Origin: Atrina japonica
Lineage: Eukaryota; Mollusca; Bivalvia; Pterioida; Pinnidae
Direction: 5' to 3'
Assembly (NCBI GenBank): GCA_030159075.1
Contig: BROG01000141.1
Location: 1 to 64,000, forward strand
Length of the DNA: 64,000 nt
Shown here: positions 54,836-64,000 of the stretch, one piece after another
Layout: each line of letters starts with the position of its first letter
Position numbering within the stretch: position 1 is the first letter of the stretch
Notes under the pieces: generated by a model
Databases searched by the model: none
Told to the model about the DNA's origin: nothing
Seen by the model: only the letters and a program-made list of their open reading frames with translations
Translations under genes and position numbers: made by a program

Positions 54836-56190
54836 ATAGTTTTTGTTCATATAAGCTGGTTTTCTCTGTGACATGATTAAACTAACATGTTCACTGCACT
54901 GATTGTTCAATCACAACACTTTCCTTTTACGTATAAGATATTCATGCATTGGAAGCCATAAATTAAAATGGCTCCAATAGTCGTAAGCTGTCATGACGAG
55001 TGTGTCCCTAGTTGTCAGGTAATATTAGATCTGTTCCCCCGACTGGCCGACTAATATCGAGGATGACAAAGTAGGACGATATTAACATCTGATGAAATGA
55101 AACAGACATGTGAAATATACAAGAATTTTTTTTTTAATTTGTGTAATGTCATGCAGTAAGCTGTTTGTCTAATATAAGAAATAAAACTCGAAGTGATTTT
55201 GAAAGAATAGGAACTGAACAGGAAATGTCTGAGGCATTACTATTGGGCCTCTGGCTTCAGATTAACATGTTCCAGATGATTGGCTACACACATTTAGAGA
55301 GTTACACCATTAGCTAGTCATACAGAAGATATACAAGGCTGACATTTCGGTGATGTGTTATACCTGTGGTCAGATGTAAGGACAGGTAAACAAATGTTTA
55401 CAACAACAAACAGGTGAAGCAGGTTATCCACGTCCATTACATGTACAAGTGACTAGATAAATGTAAGGAAATGTCAAAAGAGTGTCTGTCAACAGAACTT
55501 TGAATTATACATATAGATAGATAAATGCGCATGCAGTAAACACATCTCAGGAATGACATTCGACCTCTGATCTACAAACTTTATATCTTGATCTCAAGTG
55601 GACTCCACATGTTAACACATTGCTTTAAAAATATCTAGAATTATAAAGGAATGGCTTTATGTGTTTCCCCTGACCTCTCCTTATCCACTAAATGTGACTG
55701 TGTAATGGTCATCTTCAAGACTCTAACAATGCCATCAGCTCACACATATACAAATTTACCTTTTAATTTTGTTTTTAATCTTCTTGATAGAATTGCCTGG
55801 CTGAACTAATTTTAAAAGACCGATTAATCATATACCGGTATATACATTGTGTTAGTAAACCCAGCGATATAAACCACCAACTTTGATCTCTAAATAAATC
55901 TCATTAAAATCGGAAGAAATACAAAAGGACCCATGTGCTGAAGGGAAATTTAATACTAAATGAATTCAGTTTGTAATCTATATATTAACTTTGAGATTAC
56001 AGGTAAACATATCTTTACAGAGACACAGAGACATGGTTTACAAGATATTGAAGATTATGATAAGACATAGCTGTAATTGGTTTGAGGCACTTATATCTAC
56101 ATGTACTCAGTGTATAACCTCCTTGTATAAAGGTGCTTCAGGAGTAACAACAAGGACAATAAAAAAAACCCAGAAAATATTTCTATTTAC
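54836..56190. other. Unassigned sequence
   Basis: 55805-55755 (minus) has AG...GTAAAT ends around QPGNSIKKIKNKIK, too short and unsupported to call an exon. Confidence 0.4.
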
Positions 56191-56194
56191 CTTG

Positions 56195-56325
56195 TCCTTT
56201 TGTCTGTCTGTCGATCTTATTATCTCTGCCTGTCTGTCTGGTTATCTCTTCTCTCTCTCTTTTTTTTGTCTCTCACATTCTCTCTCTCTCTCTCTCCCTC
56301 TGTCACACACATTCTCTCTCACACC

Positions 56326-56394
<69 letters not shown>

Positions 56395-56396
56395 TC
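56195..56396. repeat. (TCTG)/(CT)n/(CA)n low-complexity tract
   Basis: A pyrimidine-rich run with TCTG, CTCT and a final CA array. The overlapping plus frames are artefacts. Confidence 0.93.
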
Positions 56397-56700
56397 TCTT
56401 TATCCATCTTAAATAAGTAAAAGATTTTGATCATTGTATATCTTAGCAGTACCTGACATTTCACTTTGCTCTTTGAGAAGGGTTGATAAAGTTTAAGTAG
56501 GTCTATAAAACTGTATATTGTCTTAAGTTATTGTCTTCAGACTGGGTGACTATTATTACAATACAACATTGTGCAATAAACCATAGTTATTGGTGATTTC
56601 TTCAACAGAGATTTCCAATTCCCATATTTATGAACAGTCTGTCTAAACAATCTCTGTGGCCTTGAAACAAACATTTCTATATTATGATTCACATGCACAT

Positions 56701-56786
56701 TTACTCATTCGCCCCTATAGGTACAACTGGACTAAATCATTGATTTACAGAAGAGTCCATGTTTTTCAGGGATTGATGCATTAATT
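56701..56786. mobile_element. ~90-bp MITE (AACTCATTCACCCC family), copy 6
   Basis: 'ttactcattcgcccctatag' to 'cagggattgatgcattaat'; lies 26 bases left of the 6.3-kb element. Confidence 0.75.
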
Positions 56787-59190
56787 GATAACTGTAGATG
56801 CCTTATAGCTTGACGGGCCACGCGGATTCCGCAAAAGTCACGTCATCGCGGCGGGGTTAGTTATGAGCAGTCGTCCGCGATGAAATCGCGGCTATTTAAC
56901 GCGGTCGCCGTCATCGCGCGGTGGTTGAAATTCCTCGCAAATCGCGGGGGGGATGAATCAAATCATCGCAAATCGCGGCTGTTGAAAATCATCGCAAATC
57001 GCGGCTGTTGAAAACCATCGCAAATAGCGGCTGCTGATCTCCGTATACTACTGGAATTGTCGAACGGAATTCTGTTTTGTTTTGTTTTTTTATGCGAGGT
57101 CAATCTATTGATTCAATATATAAAAAAAATACATTACTATTCGCTTAAATGCGACAATTATCTTCTATAGTACCCGAAATATGTACCTTCAAATTGATCC
57201 CAAACCAAACAAAAAACCCCCGACTTTCACTTTGTTCAACAGTTCTGTTATAATTGCATCAAACTCCAAAGTTCTTCTACGTCATAATTATTGATTACCC
57301 AAGCCGTCAAGTCAAAGTTATCCGTGCGTGAAGTGTAATCACATTTCTGCACATCAGTTGGGACACGTGGGACCTTCTACCTTACAAGTATATCGCCAAA
57401 TTAACTGTGATATTAGACATCGTATGTCAATTTACACAAATTTTGTGACATCAATTAAAATATCGACAAAAAGAAATAACGGAACTTCGACTAATCCTAT
57501 CGAGGTTTATTTTCTTTCGATCCTACCTACTTCGTATTACGTTTAGTTATCTACGTACCTGGTTTATAAAACAGATTTTCAAACAAAAACTGTAAGCCAA
57601 ATTTGTGACGGCCCTTAAAAATTCGAAGTTCTGAAATCTCTCTCTCTCTCCACACATGTATTTTTGCTCGGTCAAAAGATGTATTTCTCATTCCCAATAT
57701 TTTAACGGTACTATGTTTTGTTTCATTGGTTTAATGGTTTAAAACAGTTCTTCGCCTGCTGCATATAATATCAAGGTTCATCATGACTTTAAAATCAACA
57801 TCAATAGAATTATCATGTATGCGATACTAGTATAAAGAATTTCCTGGTCTCCTGACCATTCCACTTAAACTACCGGACGTTTATGATATACTAAAGCTAA
57901 ATGTAATTGAATTTGGGTTGCCGATACCTTTATCTGAACTTCAGTTAAAGTATTGTGCAACTGTGTACACTTTTTTTAAATTAAGATTAAAAGTGGTACG
58001 AATAATATACATGTATTAGCAAAATTTCAAGGAAATCTGTACCCGATTTCGTTATACGAAACATACAATTCATTGTAAAACTTTTTTACAAAGTCTTTTT
58101 AAAAAGTTTTTACCATTCGATGCTTTATAAAAGTAAACTTCCCAGGTTTCAAAAACTTGTAATTGTAAACAGTAAATGACGTTTTATGTCCCTTTGTTTT
58201 GTGACTAAGTTAAATGTCGGGGCGTCTAAATAATCCAAAAATACAATTTAATAATTGATTTCGAATCTGAAAATAAACCATTTGAAATTAATGCAAGCTA
58301 TATTTTAACAGTTTAGAATGAAATTTTGTTCCATAATCTGTGTATATCTACATCCATCCTAACTCAGTAGCGCATTCTTCCAGAACGACAACTATATACA
58401 TGTATTTTGTCATATTGGTAAAATATACATGTAGCATTAATATCCCGATGTGTTTTAATAATAGATTCGATATCAATTTTTTTTATTTAGCCGTATATAT
58501 AACCACCATTGAACTGATACAGTTCATGACTTGCGCGTATAGAAGCTGAGTTTTTATCTCTTGACAGCGATTTATGACCCCCGTCGCTATGGACACCCCG
58601 TTGTTTTGTCCCTGTTATGTAACTGCAACGATCTGTGGTCTTCAACGAGCCATTTATTTTTTTTTTTTTTACAAACACACCAGATTTGGATCAGCCGTAC
58701 TTTAATATTGGGAAAATATAGGGGCATCTAGCGTGACATCATATTTCGAATATAAAATTTGTGAATACTGAGTTGCCTTTATTGTTGACCTACATGATCA
58801 TTATCATATCATGGCAAAGACCGTTGTTCATTTCCTAATAAAGATGATTCTGAATAATGGTTTAGATAAAAATAAAAAATACCCACTTGATCTTTTATTG
58901 TTCAACATACTATGTATCTACCGACTTTATGAAAAGGAAAAGTCTATCAGCGATATTTACAGTCTAACAGGCATTTTTTTTTGGGGGGGGGTGACTATTT
59001 CTTACAGGTATTGATGATGACATAAACATGATAATCCAAACTCACAAGGGAGTCATGATTGTTGCAAATCACGCCAATACATACATATTTCAGGTGACAC
59101 GAATTATGCAATGACAGCATAATACTGCTTACACAATCAAATGATTGGGTGGAAGATGGTTGAAAGTATCGACTACGTATATATATATCA

Positions 59191-59351
59191 CTGACGTCGG
59201 AAGCAAAATGAATGTGGAGTGGTTTAACCAACTTAAAAAAAACCACACACACACACAAACCAGACTATACCCCAATTTTCAACACCTATGTCTATCTTTG
59301 CAAAAAAGGGGGGGGGGCTAAGCCCCCTATCCCCCGGTTCCGACGCCTATG
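59191..59351. mobile_element. GC-rich MITE (ATAGGCGTCGGAA), copy 2
   Basis: 'gacgtcggaagcaaaatgaa' to 'cggttccgacgcctatg', with poly-G and 'ctaagccccctatccccc'. Confidence 0.8.
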
Positions 59352-59601
59352 TATATATTGAATTTATGCAAATATATTATACTTTATTAATTATTTTATT
59401 TGTACTTAAATATATTTTACGCTCTTTAAAATAATTTAAAACCGTAAATGACGTTTAATGACCAAAAGATAAATAGAAACAATAACACATGCACAGTTTC
59501 CCTTGATTGTGACCGAGTTCAATGTCGGCGCGTCTAATGATCCAACAATACAATTTAACAATAGATTTCGAATCTGAAAATAAAACGTTTGAAATTAATG
59601 C

Positions 59602-59806
59602 ATAGGCGTCGCAAGCAAATTGAAAGTGGGGGGGGGCTAAACCAACTTAACACACACGCCAGAAGTGTGGGGGGGGGGGGGGGCTAAACCAAATTAAAAC
59701 ACACACACGCGAGAAAAGTTTTTTGTCACCTATGCCGATCTTTGCCAAAAAAGTGGGGGGGGGGGGGTGCTTAGCCGCCCCTAGCCTCCGGCTCCGACGC
59801 CTATGT
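59602..59806. mobile_element. GC-rich MITE (ATAGGCGTCGGAA), copy 3
   Basis: 'ataggcgtcgcaagcaaatt' to 'ggctccgacgcctatgt', flanked on both sides by AATGCA. The homologous place in unit 1 (about 58290) has no insertion. Confidence 0.88.
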
Positions 59807-60205
59807 AATGCATGCTTGTGTATATCTACATCCACCCTAACTCAGTAGCGCATTTTTCCAAACGACAACTGTATACATGTTTTTTTGTTATAAAATTGGT
59901 AAAATATACATGTAGCATTGATATCCCCGATGTTTTTATAATAGATTCCATATCAATTTTTTAATTAGCAATATATATATAACTAGATACAGTTCTTGAC
60001 TTACGCGTATATCTGTGTACATAGGAATGTGAGTTTTATCTCTTGAGGCGATTTATGACCCCGTCACTATGGATACCCTGTTCACCCAGACTCGATGTTT
60101 TGTCCCTGTTATGTAATTGCTTTGATCTGCGGTCTTCAACGAGGAGCCATTATAACTGTAAGTTGGTCAAGTAATGTTGACTCTGATTAACGAAGATGAT
60201 TCTTC

Positions 60206-60230
60206 GGGGGGGGGGGGGGGGGGGGGGGGG
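60206..60230. repeat. Poly-G tract (25 G)
   Basis: Uninterrupted; may be an assembly length artefact or a G-quadruplex-forming site. It lies inside unit 2 of the duplication. Confidence 0.95.
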
Positions 60231-60589
60231 CAATAGATTTTTTAAATAAAAACACACCAGATTTGGATTAACTGTACTTTAAAATTTAGTCTTAAACGCT
60301 AAGATGCTCACAGACCTAGCCTTGTTTATTGCGATAGCTCTTTTTATAGCTCTGAAAATTACATAGAGATATATTTAGTTTAATAATTTTTGTTTTTGAT
60401 ATTTTTGTTTTATTTATAGGTCTACACGGTTTGAGTGAAAAACCACCCTCTACGCTTAAAACTTTATTTTCATTTTTTTTTTCAATTTGTCAATATATGT
60501 TGAAATACAAATCATGAAAAAGCCAAACTAAAAAAGTCAAACTGATGGAGACGTCACAAAAAGGCTAAACTAAAATTATGGCCTATGCT

Positions 60590-60690
60590 CGACACTTGAG
60601 GGTTCTTCATTGAGCCGACACCTATTGTGACACGGGGCCAATCGTCTCCGGCGAAGTTTAAATCCATGATCCTCCACATGCATTGCGGTA
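60590..60690. mobile_element. SINE-like fragment
   Basis: 'tatgctcgacacttgagggt', 'gccgacacctattgtgacac', 'gggg', related to 61085-61225. Confidence 0.55.
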
Positions 60691-61084
60691 TCTTATCCCC
60701 ACAATAAACTCCACGCCTCTCCTTGAAAATTCCTTGATTTGTACCTTATAAGTGTGTCTTTGGCCGGAATAAAGACGATGCATGACTGAAAGAATTGACT
60801 ATTATGGGCGTAAAGGATGTACGCCCCTACCTCACGAATATGAAAGGAGTTTTTCATGCATTTTAACGCGTATTCATCTTTATATTGCTATGCTATCAGT
60901 ATATCTATTCTGAATCAGTCTGGAGAAATTCTTTTCTGCAACTTGTAAATAGTTTTTTAAAACTTGGAAAATAAATTTCAAAAAGTTCTTAACAGAGAAT
61001 CACGGAGAATTTTAGATTTTTTATTATTATTATTTCATTTGTACTTAAAAATTTTACGTGTGTAATATATTTCACACAGATGCT

Positions 61085-61225
61085 ACGTTTGTTTATCGTT
61101 GATTAACGTCCCACTAAAGAATATTTCAGTCATATCGAGACGTCACCCAAAATTTGCATATGCTCGGCACTTACGACCATTGAGCAGTAAAGGTTCTTTT
61201 AACATGCCGACACCTACTGTGACTG
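61085..61225. mobile_element. SINE-like fragment
   Basis: 'cgtttgtttatcgttgatta', 'acgtcccactaaagaatatt', 'aaaggttcttttaacatgcc', 'gacacctactgtgac'. This body type is common in mollusc genomes (from general knowledge). Confidence 0.6.
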
Positions 61226-61639
61226 ACATGATGGACATTAAGAAAATATATTATCAAATGCATAACATGGAATCTATTTTCTGTCATACAAGATATTAAA
61301 TTCATATATCCTTTTTAATTTTTAGTATTTTTTATGATTACCAAAATGTTTTTTTTTTCGATATGCCCTCTGATAATGAAGGCATACAGTCCTTATATAT
61401 ACACTCACATCATCCGAGTTATCTTTTGACAGTGAGTAAGGATACCCCGTTCACTCAGAATCGATATTTTGTCCCTGTTATGTAATAGCTTTGGTCTGCG
61501 GTCTTGATCGAGGAGCCATATTGTAACTTGGTCAAATAAATGTGGATTCTGTTTAACGATAGTGGATCTTCGGGGGAGGCAGCAATGAATTTTTTTTTTC
61601 CGAAAAGAAATATGTAGAGCTTGGATCAAGTCGTTCTTT

Positions 61640-62950
61640 ATAAAGATTTAAATATCAGAAAAAAATATTCTTGACTTACTCATGTTTTGGAATCTATATT
61701 GAAGTTAAGAATCTTTTTAACAATATTGCCACAGTTTTCAGACTGAGTAGGAAGTATAAAATAATTAATTTATCAAAACGATTTTTTAAAAATTAACTGT
61801 CAGCGATCGTTTTCCTGATTAATATACTACGAATATGACTCGTCAGAAATACTTTAAAAGTTATAATTTTATCAAATATAAATCACAGAACTGCCATTTT
61901 GTATTTACCTCCTCCCAGTGTAAAATTTTACAACATGACAGAACAATCTCAGCCGTTTTACGGTTTGGATTGTGGGTATAGTTTCAATTCCTTTGAATTT
62001 TAATACCCGAGATCATTTTTTGTCCAATTAATGAACTCGACTCCTTTGGGTGAATAATTTTATTTTTACTCCGAGAATTAATCAAGGTCATTTTGGTTTT
62101 TATAATTAGATTACATGGGGATAAAGCAAAATTAATTTTTAAAACGGAAAATTCCATCAAAGGCAAACAATCTCACTCTCCCAGAGTAGCAAATATAAAA
62201 ACATAAATTAAATGAGGTTGGTCTGGAAATATATCATTTAGTTTCAATTGTTTCTCTCTCAACTAACGATATATATATATGACCCACAGAGCTTCATGAA
62301 TTGATACGATGATTGACAGACAAACCGCCAAACTAAATTACGTGTACAGGTAGGGGCGGGGTAAAATAATCACCTGAGGGTAATACGTGGACGAAAAGGC
62401 GGGATTTCATGACTTCAGGTAATGAAAGCCATATCAAATATCATGTGTTAGAAGATTATTTTTTATAATCAAAAATAAGAACTTGTCTGCACAAGGGACC
62501 AACAGGTCAAGTATGAAAATGACCATCGTATTCCGATATCGGTATTTCTCATTGCTCTATTTTTCTCAGCTTCGAAGCGGGTCGTAGTTTTTTGATAAAT
62601 ATTTAGAAAAACTAGGTTGCGTAACTAAAATAATTCTTTCTGTTGCTAGTTGGCGAACTCCTTGTTTTTAAATCAGTTTGAAACTGGCGAGACTTTAAGT
62701 CGCGTAAGAAAAAAGTCAAATTATGATGAATATGCTAATGATTCGAGATACAGTACTTCAGCATTGTAGTCAAACTTATGGTAGGTTACAGAAAATAAAC
62801 GTACTTTTGCTCATTGATTATGAGTTGGCAGTTTCAGCGGAATAAATTGTTTTTAAGTCCAGTATTGACAAAACATCGATAATACTTTAACAGACCACGC
62901 TGGACTGGAAATTTTCCAAGTAATGTTAACAAATGTAAAGTAATGATAAC
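61640..62950. other. Interior of the 6.3-kb element, nothing recognised
   Basis: No transposase or other frame. AT-rich. Confidence 0.5.
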
Positions 62951-63299
62951 CTAATTTAATCATCGATATAATTTAAGTTGCTCACAGCCGCGAACTATCG
63001 CAAACTGCCGCGATGATTTTTTCCAACGCGTTGAGCTCAATAGCCTGATAGCAAGATTTATATGACCACCGCGATGACGTGACTTTTGCGGAATCCGCGT
63101 GGCCCGTACTGTAGGTAGTTTCCTTTTCCTATAACTGCAAGGGTTAAAAATCTTTTGTAGACACTCAAGTCTGGGACTTGGAGCGTAAATTTCCGGGAAG
63201 TCCATCTATTAATTCACAACATGTTCCTGTAGACCTCAGACACATATTTTTTCATCCTGTTTTATAATTCTGAAACATAACAAATCTAAAAGAATAAAG

Positions 63300-63350
63300 T
63301 TGTTTTACCAACCACCAAGAATTTTTCATTTATAGGAGGACAACACCAGC
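63300..63350 (-). mobile_element. SINE 3' fragment
   Basis: 'gttttaccaaccaccaagaa', 'tttttcatttatagg' matches the 3' end of the 21670 and 32815 copies. Confidence 0.5.
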
Positions 63351-63439
63351 TTCAGTGAATGGCATGAGCTTTGAGTAGAATTGGCCCTATAAGGTCAACT
63401 CTGATCTACTACAGAGATACATGTCTAATGGGGGAAAAT

Positions 63440-64000
63440 AAGTTTTACCTGCTAAGTCAATACCATAACCAAACTAAGTTAATCACATGACAGGTAAAAC
63501 CTTTTAAGTCAATCATATGACACAAACACAACCTGCTAAGTCAATCACATGACCAAATTAAGTCAATCACATGACCAAACTAAGTCAATCACATGACAGG
63601 TAAAACCTGCTAAGTCAAATGCATGATGCACAAAACCTGCTATAAGTCAATCACATGTTACATAGAACCCGCAATATCAATCACATGACTCAGAAGCTGC
63701 CAGCTAAGTCAATCACATGAAACACAGAACCGACTAAGTCAATCACATGATACATAGAACCTGGTTAGTCTATCAAATTACACACAAAACCTACTATGTC
63801 AACCACATGACACATAGATCCTGCAATGTCAATCACATGACACACAGAACCTGTTAAGTCAATCACATGACACACAGGACCAAGTTAATCACATGACACC
63901 ACATAGAACCTGCTAAGTCAACCATATGACATATAGAACCTGCTATATCAATCAAATGACATATAGGACCTGCTAAATCAATCACATGAGACACAGAACC
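63440..64000. repeat. 30-bp minisatellite running off the window
   Basis: Unit 'taagtcaatcacatgacaca', 'cagaacctgc'. About 18 degenerate copies; continues past 64000. Confidence 0.93.

Larger units (their letters stand above)
58172..60170. repeat. Internal duplication of the 6.3-kb element
   Basis: Unit 1 (about 58172-58700) and unit 2 (about 59443-60280) share 'gatttcgaatctgaaaataa', 'cctaactcagtagcgcattt', 'tgttttgtccctgttatgta', 'tgcggtcttcaacgag'. A shorter third copy is at about 61415-61600. Unit 2 carries a MITE and a poly-G tract that unit 1 lacks. Confidence 0.9.
56813..63107. mobile_element. 6.3-kb element with perfect 39-bp TIRs
   Basis: 56813-56851 and 63069-63107 are exact reverse complements over 39 bases. 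They begin ACGGGCCACGCGGATTCCGC and end TCACGTCATCGCGG. Next to the left end are three CpG-rich subterminal repeats of about 24 bp ('aatcatcgcaaatcgcggct', 'gttg'); the right end has related 'cgcaaactgccgcgatga'. No transposase was recognised; the interior has a large internal duplication plus MITE and SINE insertions. No target duplication is apparent. Superfamily unknown. Confidence 0.85.

Noticed and set aside
55755..55805. Mini-exon candidate QPGNSIKKIKNKIK with AG/GT borders
   Set aside because: 44 nt, poor pyrimidine tract, and no place in the STIM protein.
62960..63205. 81-residue minus-strand frame crossing the right TIR
   Set aside because: It runs across the terminal inverted repeat of the 6.3-kb element; a chance frame in CpG-rich sequence.
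63440..64000. CRISPR-like 'taagtcaatcacatgaca' repeats
   Set aside because: Degenerate contiguous units in a eukaryotic genome, no spacers and no cas genes.

Overview
This window looks like one AT-rich stretch of animal nuclear DNA, most likely from a bivalve mollusc. I infer this from three things. It contains a metazoan-specific gene with many short exons and very long introns. It is crowded with short interspersed and inverted-repeat elements. It also carries repeats ending in a GCTCAC...GGCCAGGTGAGC tail of a type I associate with bivalve genomes. The species cannot be named from the sequence alone.

Only one protein-coding gene is well supported: STIM (stromal interaction molecule, the endoplasmic-reticulum calcium sensor that opens Orai channels), on the minus strand. 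Ten coding exons can be joined with consistent GT/AG sites and phases, from 39186 down to 9917, and a probable last exon lies at 9761-9733. Joined, they give a 396-residue partial protein. In order it holds the end of the EF-hand region with the hidden second EF hand, the SAM domain, one transmembrane helix, coiled coil 1 and the CAD/SOAR Orai-activating domain with its basic cluster, then a short acidic C-terminus. The signal peptide and canonical EF-hand exon were not found and probably lie beyond 64000. About 17.6 kb separates the hidden-EF exon from the SAM exon, and at least 25 kb lies upstream of the former.

Almost everything else is repetitive. Region by region: 1-9 kb holds a 51-bp minisatellite split by a ~3 kb interspersed element, and a 30-bp array. 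9.7-21.5 kb is the exon-dense part of STIM, with MITEs, an 18-bp-TIR foldback element (17817-18925) and a 48-bp minisatellite. 21.5-39 kb is a giant intron with a second element of the 'GCTCACCT' type, a possible 4.5 kb TIR element, tRNA-headed SINEs, a 3 kb 49-bp minisatellite and a decayed Tc1/mariner transposase. 39-64 kb is probably further STIM intron or upstream DNA. It holds a decayed Penelope-like reverse transcriptase, a 2.1 kb minisatellite, several nested MITEs, a 6.3 kb element with perfect 39-bp CpG-rich terminal inverted repeats (56813-63107), and a 30-bp array running off the window end.

The most interesting points are these. The STIM has leucine at the position of human STIM1 Phe394, as in vertebrate STIM2. 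Its coiled coil 1 is seven residues shorter, and there are two possible C-termini. The 6.3 kb TIR element contains an internal duplication that preserves an empty site for one MITE family. Several clean nested insertions fix the order of events.
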